Under the pieces are notes generated by a model. It made no database searches, was not told where the DNA came from, and saw only the letters and a program-made list of their open reading frames with translations. Below, piece by piece: positions 16,319 to 24,280 of a stretch of 43,673 bases of DNA. Source of the DNA: Draconibacterium orientale (lineage in GTDB: Bacteria > Bacteroidota > Bacteroidia > Bacteroidales > JAADGE01); contig DZBS01000006.1 of the NCBI GenBank assembly GCA_022729995.1, positions 10,232 through 53,904 of the forward strand, in the 5' to 3' direction. The first letter of the stretch is position 1, and each line of letters opens with the position of its first letter. The translations under genes were made by a program, and so were the position numbers.

Positions 16319-16945
16319 TTATTTGATTAATTGTAATCCTCCGAGAGCAGATTCGTCGTTTGGCGATAAAAGTAAAACTTTATTGAAAAGAACTTCGGCT
16401 TCTCTTTTCTTTCCCAAATTTAAATTTGTCCAAGCATACATTAGCAATCCGTCGTAGCTAAAAGGATATAAATCAACAACTTTTTTGAAATATCCGAGAG
16501 CTTTTGTATAATTTTTTTGACCGTAAAAAATTAATCCCATTCTATAATTTGCAATTGTGCTGTTTGGCGAGTTTGCAAGAATTTTTTCATATAAAGTAAT
16601 TACTTCTTCCCATTTTCCTTGAGCAGCTTTTGGGTAAATTAATCCAAATTTTGCTTCTTCCGAATACGGCATAATGTTAAGAGCTTTTTGATAATGTGCT
16701 GCAGATTCTTCAAATAATCCGGCATTATATTCGAGCCAGCCGAGTCTTAAATTAATTTCATAAGAATTATCTGCATAAACAGTTTTTATCAAATCGGCAG
16801 CTTTTTTAAATTCGCCTTTTTTTTCGAGTGCATAACTGTCGGCAAATGCTTTTTGTAATGCTTCGTTTGTTTGTGCGTAAATTTGTGTAAGCGTTAAAAA
16901 TAACAGTAAAATAATTGTGCTTAGTTTTTTTGTTAAAAGTACCAT
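16319..16945 (-). CDS. Periplasmic TPR protein
   Basis: This 208-residue protein has a signal peptide ending near FLTLTQIYAQ (residue 25). Five consecutive TPR units fill the rest, for example FEESAAHYQKALNIMPYSEE, WEEVITLYEKILANSPNST, YTKALGYFKKVVDLYPFS and REAEVLFNKVLLLSPNDES. TPR proteins act as binding scaffolds; no catalytic part is present. Its start overlaps the stop of the upstream beta-barrel gene by 13 bases, so the two are translationally coupled. It is last in the operon and likely works in the periplasm with that barrel protein. Confidence 0.9.
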   Translation of the reverse strand: MVLLTKKLSTIILLLFLTLTQIYAQTNEALQKAFADSYALEKKGEFKKAADLIKTVYADNSYEINLRLGWLEYNAGLFEESAAHYQKALNIMPYSEEAKFGLIYPKAAQGKWEEVITLYEKILANSPNSTIANYRMGLIFYGQKNYTKALGYFKKVVDLYPFSYDGLLMYAWTNLNLGKKREAEVLFNKVLLLSPNDESALGGLQLIK

Positions 16946-18249
16946 TTTATACCTCCTGTAATTGATTGGTTAATATAGTTTTGTGTATTTGAAATTCCGT
17001 AAATTTTATATTCGTTTTCTTTAATGTTATATGTATATTTAAAGAAAATATTAAATTTTTCTTTTGCTAAACTGATATTCAGTAAAGCATCGTATCTTCT
17101 AATAATCGGGTCTAAATCATTATTTGCAACCAATGAGTTATATTCGGTGAAATTATATAATCGTCCGAATGTTACCGAAGGTTCAAAATAAAAATGTTTA
17201 AGGAAATTTACAGAAACGCTTTCTTTTACAATTGCGTTAAGCGATAAATTTCCGTTTTCGAACTGATTATGGTAAATTAATGTTGAATTTATTCTTAATT
17301 TTTCGTTTCCGAAAGGCGAAATTGACAAACTTGCTTGAGGTTGCAGCTGAAACAAATTATTCAAATTTGATACCGAAACTCCTATTGAAGGACGGAAAAA
17401 AGGATATGTTTTTGATAATGAAATATCGCCTACATAAGTTCTTTCGGTGTAGTAATAATAGTATGAATTTGAAACCCTTCTTCTTCCAACCATTGTGTAT
17501 GTTGAATCTTCAGCAAAAAATGTTGATGAAATTACATGAAACGAAGTTTTAAGATTTAGTTGTTTTCCAATTAATGAACTTACTTGAAGGTAATATTCTC
17601 TTTGTTTTAATGTTTCTTCATACAAAGTAGGAATATTTTCTTGCGGAAGATCTTGTATATTGTTATGAATTACCATACTTGTAAAACCGTGAAAAACCTT
17701 TACACTTTTCCCAAAAACATGTTCGAGGCTTAAATTGTAATATGATTGTCTTAGAACAGCAACTTGCTCAATGGCATCGCTTCCGTCGGGTTCAATTACA
17801 AAATCTTCGTTAATCTCTTGTTTTGTATCGAAATAAATTGCATGAATGAAAGGTTTAGATTTTATATCAAGTTTTTTGATTAATTTATCCGAAAAAAAAG
17901 GAATTATTTTTCTTATATCATCATAATATCCTGCAAAAAGATATGAATAATACAAATATTCGTTTATTACATCGTCTCTCAAATTTTCTTTGTGAGCTTT
18001 TTCAAAATATTTTACTGCCTGAGAGTATTTTCCCAATTCGTAATATGCAATTCCCATTCTTACATGCAAATAATAAAAATCTATATTATTTTTTAACGAC
18101 AGTTTACCGGTTTCAATCAATTCTGTCCACTGTTTTTTCTCGTATTGCTCGTAAGTTTTTGCATCAATTGTAGGGTAATTTATTATTTCTTGAGCATTAA
18201 TTATTCCTGTGTATGCAAAAATAATCAGTATTAAAATAATTTTCTTCAT
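16933..18249 (-). CDS. TPR plus YaiO-like outer-membrane beta-barrel
   Basis: This 438-residue exported protein has a signal peptide (MKKIILILIIFAYTGIINAQ). Two or three TPR-like helices (about 30-120, including MGIAYYELGKYSQAVKYFEK) come next. A beta-strand-rich C-terminal half (about 165-438) with alternating aromatic residues ends in Phe (GGIKWYF), the usual outer-membrane barrel signature. It resembles the YaiO family of outer-membrane proteins. A role as an outer-membrane partner or exit of the system upstream in the operon is inference. It follows the urea-transporter/M23 gene by 23 bases. Confidence 0.82.
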   Translation of the reverse strand: MKKIILILIIFAYTGIINAQEIINYPTIDAKTYEQYEKKQWTELIETGKLSLKNNIDFYYLHVRMGIAYYELGKYSQAVKYFEKAHKENLRDDVINEYLYYSYLFAGYYDDIRKIIPFFSDKLIKKLDIKSKPFIHAIYFDTKQEINEDFVIEPDGSDAIEQVAVLRQSYYNLSLEHVFGKSVKVFHGFTSMVIHNNIQDLPQENIPTLYEETLKQREYYLQVSSLIGKQLNLKTSFHVISSTFFAEDSTYTMVGRRRVSNSYYYYYTERTYVGDISLSKTYPFFRPSIGVSVSNLNNLFQLQPQASLSISPFGNEKLRINSTLIYHNQFENGNLSLNAIVKESVSVNFLKHFYFEPSVTFGRLYNFTEYNSLVANNDLDPIIRRYDALLNISLAKEKFNIFFKYTYNIKENEYKIYGISNTQNYINQSITGGIKWYF

Positions 18250-18272
18250 TTTTAAGGTTTTTAAAAATTAAT

Positions 18273-20480
18273 TTAGATTTTTGTATTTATTGTAATTTTA
18301 TTGGATTTATTGTCAATAATTTGAATAATACCCGATTTTAATATTTTAATCTCGAAATTTAACAATTTGTTTTCATTTCCAAAAATACTGTTTTTCACAG
18401 TTGTTTTTAGTATAACGTATTCCGGACTTAAATCTGCATCTTCTTCGATATAAAATATTTTAAATTCCGATTTTAAAAATAAATATACAGGAGAAATAAA
18501 ATCTTGAAAAAACATTAATATTTTATTGAAAAATAAATTAGGTCTGATAAATGAATTGAATGAAACATCTTTATAAAATGCCGATTTTACATTATAAAAT
18601 GCTATAAAGAAATTGAATAATAATGATTTTTTGTTTCCGTAAAAATTATTAAACCAAAATCCGGTTTCATCGGAATAAAAATATGCTGTTGATTTTGTTT
18701 CCGTACATTGTATAAATGTTTGGTTGTAGTAATCTTTTTCAACTTCCCAAACTGTTTCTGTCGATTTCCCCGCAATTTCGGATATAACACTAATTTTTTG
18801 TCCGGGAATAAGATGAATTGCTTCTTTAATTAGTTCGTGAGGAACTGCTTGCGATATTTTATCGTTTAATTTTGGAATTCCAAATATTTTGTATTCTGTT
18901 GTTTCGTTTTCGCTAATATAATTTGTAAGCGGATATTCTATTGTTTTTGAGCCTACAAAAGGTGATGCTTGAATTTGAAAATGCAAATGCGGGTATGGCG
19001 AATGTCCGGAGTTTCCAACTTCTGCAATTACTTGTCCTTTTTGAACATATTCGCCTGCTTTTACTCTAAACGAACCGGATTTTAAATGGCTTAGTTGCGA
19101 ATAAAGATATTCGGCGTGCATTATTACAATTGAGTTTCCCCAATTTTGAACTGTATTTATATCGCCAATTTTGTTATCTTTTATTCCGTCGTTGATATTC
19201 ATTACATAACCCGAAGCAGGAGCAATTATATTTTTGCCGTAACATAAATAATCTTCTACTTTTTCTCCGGAACTTTTAAATTGTGAATTTTCTTTATCAA
19301 CAATTATAAAATCCCAAGCTTCTTTCCAAAATCCTTTATGTGTATATTCTCCTTCGTGGGCTTGGCTGATTGTCCATTTTCCCCAAAACGGCAAATTTAA
19401 TGGAAAAAAGTTTTTGTCTTTTATTATTTGGACATAAGTTTTGTTAAGATATAAAGTTTTTTCGGGCGTGTTTTGTTTTGTAAATGTGTCTGTTAAATGT
19501 TTGTTTCCGGTAATTCTTTGTCTTAGAGCATATATAAAAAGTATTACAACAATATTAAACGGCAGCGAATAAATTGGAATTCCCCAAGGAAGAAATAGGT
19601 TTTGCAGACTTATTGTTATTATAACCGTAATCGGTAATAATATTAATGTCCAAAGATATGTTTTTGCTGAAGGAATTACAAAATATCCGCCAATTGCAAT
19701 TGAAGTTAATATGTAATTAAAACCGATAAATGTATATTCGAGTTGAGCAAAATCCGAACCTGTAATTTCATAGAAATAAAATGCCGCAAAAAATCCGGTG
19801 ATTGAAAGTGTAAATGCTATTCTGGAATAAATTAATAATCCGATTGCAATTAAAATTCCGGCAAGTAAATTATTCTGAAAAAATATTGCACCCAATGAAA
19901 GCAGATAAATTTTTAGGATTTCAAAATCTTTGATTGAATTAAACCAATCATATATTTTAACAAAAGTGCTTCCTCCCGCCGAATATAATTCGTTGTAGGT
20001 ATATATTCCGCGATGACTTAAACCTAAAGCATCAAAATGGCTTGATGCTAAAATCACAATCCAAATTCCAAAAAGAAAAGGTATGCTCAAAAAAGGCAGT
20101 GAATATTTAGATAATATTCCTTCAATATTTATTGTGATAATTAGAGTTAAAAGAGCCGCAAAAATTATCAGAATTAAAAGCACAATTCCGGGTTCAAAGT
20201 TTAATCCGGTTCCTATTCCAACCAAAAGTGCGTTGTATCCGTATAATCCTTTTTTAATTTTTTCTTTATTGAAGCCCATAGAAAAGGCCGTGAGATTACA
20301 TACTGTAACAGCAATTATTCCCGAGATTCCTGCCCAAAAATCTATAAAGCTTACTAATAAGAGAAGAATAGAAAAAAATTTATTTTCCGAAAAAAAAATT
20401 TGAGAATAGCTTCTTAATGTTGCATTGAGTGAAGCATTGATTTTTACTTTATATTTATCTAAATTCATTATAAGTTTCAT
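18273..20480 (-). CDS. Urea-transporter-like / M23 peptidase fusion
   Basis: The 735-residue protein fuses two domains. Residues about 28-325 form ten or so membrane helices of the urea transporter (UT) type, including GYNALLVGIGTGLNF (81-95), LPFLSIPFLFG and FNYILTSIAIGG (254-265). Residues about 370-515 form an M23 (LytM-like) metallopeptidase with His381 and Asp390 as zinc ligands, His465, and HLH at 498-500. The last 220 residues are unknown and beta-rich. The M23 half would face the periplasm if the membrane topology is even. Natural substrates are unknown: the membrane part may carry urea or another small amide, and the peptidase may cut peptidoglycan or a peptide. An alternative start at Met5 is possible. 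Confidence 0.88.
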   Translation of the reverse strand: MKLIMNLDKYKVKINASLNATLRSYSQIFFSENKFFSILLLLVSFIDFWAGISGIIAVTVCNLTAFSMGFNKEKIKKGLYGYNALLVGIGTGLNFEPGIVLLILIIFAALLTLIITINIEGILSKYSLPFLSIPFLFGIWIVILASSHFDALGLSHRGIYTYNELYSAGGSTFVKIYDWFNSIKDFEILKIYLLSLGAIFFQNNLLAGILIAIGLLIYSRIAFTLSITGFFAAFYFYEITGSDFAQLEYTFIGFNYILTSIAIGGYFVIPSAKTYLWTLILLPITVIITISLQNLFLPWGIPIYSLPFNIVVILFIYALRQRITGNKHLTDTFTKQNTPEKTLYLNKTYVQIIKDKNFFPLNLPFWGKWTISQAHEGEYTHKGFWKEAWDFIIVDKENSQFKSSGEKVEDYLCYGKNIIAPASGYVMNINDGIKDNKIGDINTVQNWGNSIVIMHAEYLYSQLSHLKSGSFRVKAGEYVQKGQVIAEVGNSGHSPYPHLHFQIQASPFVGSKTIEYPLTNYISENETTEYKIFGIPKLNDKISQAVPHELIKEAIHLIPGQKISVISEIAGKSTETVWEVEKDYYNQTFIQCTETKSTAYFYSDETGFWFNNFYGNKKSLLFNFFIAFYNVKSAFYKDVSFNSFIRPNLFFNKILMFFQDFISPVYLFLKSEFKIFYIEEDADLSPEYVILKTTVKNSIFGNENKLLNFEIKILKSGIIQIIDNKSNKITINTKI

Positions 20481-20481
20481 T

Positions 20482-20522
20482 AAAAATCAAGCAGGAAGAA
20501 CAAATTAATGTTCAACCTGCTA
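20482..20522 (-). terminator. Hairpin between decarboxylase and transporter genes
   Basis: On the minus strand AGCAGG..GTTC-like arms pair with GAAC..CCTGCT (plus positions 20490-20501 and 20510-20521) around an 8-base loop. A short T-rich stretch follows. It probably acts as a partial terminator or a processing/stability stem within the operon, lowering expression of the downstream membrane genes. Confidence 0.55.
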
Positions 20523-20541
20523 TCAAACCAAAAAAAAAGAA

Positions 20542-21888
20542 CTATGTTAAATGCGTTGGAGTTTTCTCCATTGCAGTGAGAGTCTGTCCGGTTTCATTTT
20601 CTCTTATAATGTGAGATTCGCCTTTTGTGTCTATTAAAATTATTTTTGGTCGCATTGTAATAAATTGCATCCATTGTGTCATATTATATGCTCCAACTCT
20701 TTTAATTACAACATTATCATTTTTTTGTATTAAAGGAAATTTTATTGCACTTCTTACAACATCAATGTTCATACAAAGCGGACCAAATATTGTTGTGTCT
20801 TCGGAATGTGAGCCTGTTTGTTTTGTAGGATATATTTCATGGTCGTACCAAAATGATGTAAAAAGCATATTTACTCCAATATCTATAATTGTCGAGCGTC
20901 TGCCGTCGGCCAATCTTTTATTTGCCAAAACTGTTGCAATTACATCTCCTGCATCGTCAATAAGTGCTCTTCCTGTTTCCAAAATTAATGTAGGTAAATT
21001 TTGAGTGTCGAGATTTGAATTTATTAATGCGTTTGTTATAGAATCTGCATAATCATCAAACGAAGGGCAAGTATCTTTTCCGGGTAAATATGCACCTTTC
21101 AGGGTATTATCCGATGCAAATCCTCCGCCCATATCTATATATTTTATTTTATGATTGAATTTTTTATCAACATTTATTGCCAAATCTGCAAGTTTTGATG
21201 CAGCAACACCGTAAGCTTCCGGAGCCATTATGTATGTTCCGATGTGTGTGTGTAATCCAACCAATTCGAGTTTTCCGCTAAGCATTATTCTGTTAAGTGC
21301 ATTCCATGCTTCGCCGTTTTCGTAATTGAATCCGAAACGATCCCATTTTGGATAAATCCCTGTGTCCATGTTTACGCGAATTGCAACTTTTGGTTTTTCG
21401 CTAACAGTTTCGGTTAATTTTATAATATCAAAAAGTTCGTCGAAATGGTCGATATGAATATATGAACCGTTTTTTATTGCTTTTGTTAAATCTGCTATGC
21501 TTTTGTCGGGTCCGTTGAAAATAATATTTTTTCCGTCAACTCCGTTTTCAATGGCTTTATCGTATTCAAATCCTGAAACTACTTCAGCCCAAGAACCTTC
21601 TGAATGAAATACTTTACAAACTGCATTTAAATAGTTGGTTTTATACGACCATGCAAATTGAACTTTTGGATATCTTGTTGTGAATGCTTGTTTGGCAGTA
21701 TTATATTTATCTCTTATTTTCTTTTCGGATATTACGAATAGCGGAGAGCCGTATTTGTTTGTTAAATCCGAAATTTTATTTCCTTCCAATTCTTGAATAA
21801 TGGGAATTTTATGTCCCATTCCAAACTTGTCTGTAACTCCGGCGTTTATTTTATTAATTACCGGGCGTTCGTATTTTAATTTTTCCAT
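20542..21888 (-). CDS. Fold-type III PLP-dependent decarboxylase
   Basis: The 448-residue enzyme belongs to the LysA/ornithine-decarboxylase superfamily, which removes the alpha-carboxylate of an amino acid or an amino acid attached to something. The PLP lysine is Lys83 (FAWSYKTN), equivalent to YSVKAN of LysA. Other landmarks are HTHIGTY (213-219), DMGGGFAS (252-259) for phosphate binding, LETGRAL (303-309), and the catalytic Cys372 of FGPLCMNIDV. It is longer at the N-terminus than LysA by about 30 residues. The neighbours, an ATP-grasp ligase and a PqqD-like protein, are unlike lysine biosynthesis, so a secondary-metabolite role (as for BtrK or carboxynorspermidine-type enzymes) is more likely than lysA. 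Confidence 0.88.
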   Translation of the reverse strand: MEKLKYERPVINKINAGVTDKFGMGHKIPIIQELEGNKISDLTNKYGSPLFVISEKKIRDKYNTAKQAFTTRYPKVQFAWSYKTNYLNAVCKVFHSEGSWAEVVSGFEYDKAIENGVDGKNIIFNGPDKSIADLTKAIKNGSYIHIDHFDELFDIIKLTETVSEKPKVAIRVNMDTGIYPKWDRFGFNYENGEAWNALNRIMLSGKLELVGLHTHIGTYIMAPEAYGVAASKLADLAINVDKKFNHKIKYIDMGGGFASDNTLKGAYLPGKDTCPSFDDYADSITNALINSNLDTQNLPTLILETGRALIDDAGDVIATVLANKRLADGRRSTIIDIGVNMLFTSFWYDHEIYPTKQTGSHSEDTTIFGPLCMNIDVVRSAIKFPLIQKNDNVVIKRVGAYNMTQWMQFITMRPKIILIDTKGESHIIRENETGQTLTAMEKTPTHLT

Positions 21889-22041
21889 TTTAATTTAACA
21901 ATTTAGTTTCTTTTTTTTTTTGAAATTTTCTATGTTTAGAATCTTACAAAAAATTGAATTATATTTCAAACGATTAAATTTCCGGAGAAATTCCTATTTC
22001 GTTTTTAGTTTTAACTTAACAGTTTATCAAGACATTAAGTT

Positions 22042-22122
22042 AATCAGTTAATCAAAAATCAAGTCTTTCGGTTATAAGTTTATCAGTCTTTAATTAAAAT
22101 ACTAATTTCTGATTAACTGATT
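22042..22122. repeat. Inverted repeats in the gap after the ATP-grasp gene
   Basis: AATCAGTTAATCA (22042-22054) and TGATTAACTGATT (22110-22122) are exact 13-bp inverted copies around a 55-base loop. Related shorter copies of 'agtttatca' occur at 22021-22029 and near 22077. The 240-base gap before the decarboxylase gene holds no ORF. The structure may be an mRNA stability or attenuator element; the loop is long for a terminator. Confidence 0.5.
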
Positions 22123-22128
22123 TATTTT

Positions 22129-23172
22129 CTATAGTTCACCTGTTATCGACAGTCGTTCAAATTGCGAAATATCTCCAATCATATCCATTGAATATCGAAT
22201 AAACATTTTTCCGATATCATAGCTTGTAAATGGTTTTACTTTTTCGCCAAGTGCCAATTTTACAAGTGCTTCGGGTAAATTTTGTCCTGCACCAACAGCT
22301 AAATAAACCCAAGCCGGAATTCGCGGATTTATTTCAATTATATAATATTTATTGTCTTGTGTTTTTATTATTTCAAGTTCCATGCCGCCTTTCCATTTTG
22401 TTTTGGCAATAAGGTCTTTCGTAATTTCCATTAATTTTTTATCGTCGAGCGTTATTCCTCCCCAAGCTTTTCCTTTATCGGTAATATATTGTTTTCTCAT
22501 TGGAACTGCACCCACAATGTTACCTTCGCCGTCGCCGAGTGCAATAACATTTACTTCTGTTCCTCTGATAAATTCTTGAATTATAATGGGAACGCCCCAT
22601 TTTGCCGATATTTTATTGTAAAAACCTATTACTTGATCTTCATTATATGCCGCATAAGCATCATAAAACTTACCTTTTACAAGTATAGGATATTCAAATT
22701 TGTCGGATAATTTTTTAATTTCGTTTAAACTTGAAATTGTTTTGCTGAACGGAACGTCGAAACCATATTTTTCGCCATATTCGGGCAAAACGGCTTTATG
22801 TCTTTCTTCAAATTGAGGAATTGTCGGCAAAAATGTTGAAATTCCCATTTCTTTTAAAACTTTTTCGGCTTTCATAAAAGTGAATAATTCAGCGTCGAAG
22901 TTTGGTATTAATACGTCTATTTTTTCAATATTGTGAATATATTCGATTCTTTCCATTAATGCATCTGAACCTGTTGATGGATATGGAATTTGATATACTT
23001 TATCACAAATTCCGTCCATGTAAATTCCCGGTTCTAAGTTTTCATAAGCTAAACCTATAATTCTAACATCAAAATCTTTTGCTTCTCGCAAGCCTCTAAT
23101 AACAGGAACGCCCGGTCCGGGATTGTCTGTGTTGTTTAAACCTGTTACTGCTATATTATATTTTTGCTTCAT
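22129..23172 (-). CDS. ATP-grasp ligase
   Basis: The 347-residue protein has an ATP-grasp fold like CarB/PurK. A pre-ATP-grasp domain (about 1-110, IAVTGLNNTDNPGPG start) is followed by the ATP lid region with YPILVKGKFYDAYAAYN (155-171) and IIIQEFIRGTEVNVIALGDG (about 196-215). The metal site is ELEIIKTQDNKYYIIEINPR, ending in the Glu-x-Asn-Pro-Arg motif near residue 280. Such enzymes make amide bonds through acyl-phosphates. Its ATG overlaps the PqqD-like stop codon by one base (TAATG), so the two proteins are made together. The substrate may be a peptide or carrier presented by the PqqD-like protein; this is inference. Confidence 0.9.
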   Translation of the reverse strand: MKQKYNIAVTGLNNTDNPGPGVPVIRGLREAKDFDVRIIGLAYENLEPGIYMDGICDKVYQIPYPSTGSDALMERIEYIHNIEKIDVLIPNFDAELFTFMKAEKVLKEMGISTFLPTIPQFEERHKAVLPEYGEKYGFDVPFSKTISSLNEIKKLSDKFEYPILVKGKFYDAYAAYNEDQVIGFYNKISAKWGVPIIIQEFIRGTEVNVIALGDGEGNIVGAVPMRKQYITDKGKAWGGITLDDKKLMEITKDLIAKTKWKGGMELEIIKTQDNKYYIIEINPRIPAWVYLAVGAGQNLPEALVKLALGEKVKPFTSYDIGKMFIRYSMDMIGDISQFERLSITGEL

Positions 23173-23417
23173 TATTCTGCTGTTAAAACATTAAAAGTTT
23201 TTAGCATTTCCATAAAATCGTAAAAGTTGTGTTCTAAAGTAAAATTATCAATTTCGTATTTTTCAATCATGATTTCTTTAATTTCTTCTTCCGATTTTCC
23301 GGATTTTAAAAATGCTAAAATTTCTTTTCCGGTTTGGTTTAATGAAAATGAATCGCCTGTTGAAGGGTCAAACATAAATCCGCTTTCACTTATTGCTATG
23401 CTTTCTTTAATTTTCAT
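23172..23417 (-). CDS. PqqD-family small protein
   Basis: This 81-residue protein matches the PqqD fold. It has an N-terminal strand with AISESGFMFDPSTGDSFSLN and NQTGKEILAFLKSGKSEEE in the middle. A helical end contains MIEKYEIDNFTLEHNFYDF and FMEMLKTFNVL. PqqD domains act as RiPP recognition elements that bind leader peptides and hand them to modifying enzymes. No precursor peptide or radical-SAM gene was found next to it. It is the first gene of the operon, with a promoter-overlapping palindrome upstream, and is translationally coupled to the ATP-grasp gene. Confidence 0.85.
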   Translation of the reverse strand: MKIKESIAISESGFMFDPSTGDSFSLNQTGKEILAFLKSGKSEEEIKEIMIEKYEIDNFTLEHNFYDFMEMLKTFNVLTAE

Positions 23418-23434
23418 TTTTCAATTTTTAATAT

Positions 23435-23457
23435 TGATACAAATATAAACTGTATCA
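23435..23457 (-). promoter_or_regulatory. Palindromic operator over the PqqD-operon -7 box
   Basis: TGATACA (23435-23441), nine bases, and TGTATCA (23451-23457) form a perfect 7-bp inverted repeat. On the minus strand the spacer and one arm edge contain TATATTTG (23440-23447 on plus as CAAATATA), a full -7 consensus, about 25 bases from the PqqD ATG. A good -33 TTTG is not seen. A repressor bound here would block transcription. Confidence 0.6.
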
Positions 23458-23618
23458 TCAAACCTTGTGTTACGTTATTTTACAAAAATGTTATAAAATT
23501 CAACAAATTTTAATTTAGAAATTTTTATATTACACAATATGTTGATATTAAATTAATTGTAAGAGTAAATATTTTTGAAATATTTTAATTTTTATTTGAT
23601 TTTTGGAAAAGTTTTTAT

Positions 23619-24209
23619 TTATTTTAAATCTTCCAAAAAATTTTTAGAACTTCTGTCGCTAATTTTATATTCTGAAACAGACATTCCCGTTTCTTTTTTA
23701 AATTGATTTGAAAGATATTGAACGCTGCTGTAATCCATCATATAAGCTATTTCGCTCAATGTAAACTCGTTATTGTCTATCAAATGTTTTACTCTTTCAA
23801 TTTTATTTAATATGATATATTTTTCAAGTGTTAACGGTTCGTTTTCGGAGAATATCTTTGAAAGGGTTCTGTAGTTTATTCCGAGTTTCTCTACAAGATA
23901 TTCGGATTTTCTAAGAATTGAATCAACATTATTCATTTCGTGAATAAGTTCTTTTATTGCAATTTTAATTTTTTCGACAAGTATTTTTTCGCTGTCTTCA
24001 ATAATTTCAAAGCCGTATTTTTCGAGCAATGTAATTATTTCTTGAAATTTGATTTTTTCTTTATCGAATTCTATATTTATGTTACCCGGAAATATTTGAT
24101 TTATAATTATTTCATTTTGAGATAATATTATTTTTATAAGCTCAACACTGCTTTTGCAAAGCATGTTTTTAATGTATATTTGTTTACTTATATTTCTAAT
24201 ATTTTCCAT
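23619..24209 (-). CDS. AraC-type regulator with HMA-like N-terminus
   Basis: This 196-residue protein has two parts. Residues about 10-72 look like a heavy-metal-associated (HMA) domain: IYIKNMLCKSSVELIKIIL, then GNINIEFD and LLEKYGFEIIED. The C-terminal part (about 85-185) is an AraC helix-turn-helix with LEKYIILNKIERVKHLI and FTLSEIAYMMDYSSVQYLSN, followed by FKKETGMSVSEYK. Similar Bacteroidota regulators sit beside copper-efflux genes. The usual NMxCxxC metal loop is here NMLCKSS, with only one Cys. It is last in the minus-strand stress block, after a terminator-like hairpin, so it may have its own transcript. Confidence 0.87.
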   Translation of the reverse strand: MENIRNISKQIYIKNMLCKSSVELIKIILSQNEIIINQIFPGNINIEFDKEKIKFQEIITLLEKYGFEIIEDSEKILVEKIKIAIKELIHEMNNVDSILRKSEYLVEKLGINYRTLSKIFSENEPLTLEKYIILNKIERVKHLIDNNEFTLSEIAYMMDYSSVQYLSNQFKKETGMSVSEYKISDRSSKNFLEDLK

Positions 24210-24220
24210 TTTGTAAAATT

Positions 24221-24250
24221 AAAAAAAAGGGCATAAAATATGTCCCTTTC
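24221..24250 (-). terminator. Terminator after the Spy-like gene
   Basis: On the minus strand AAAGGG-CAT pairs with ATG-CCCTTT around a short A/T loop, followed by eight T. It would end transcripts of the sigma/anti-sigma/Spy operon before the AraC gene. Confidence 0.75.
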
Positions 24251-24280
24251 ACATTAATAATTTTATTGAAAATTGATTTA

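Noticed and set aside
20542-21888. lysA (diaminopimelate decarboxylase)
   Set aside because: The fold and motifs match, but the operon context (PqqD-like, ATP-grasp, exporter) and the extra N-terminal residues argue against a simple lysine role; not excluded without a genome search.
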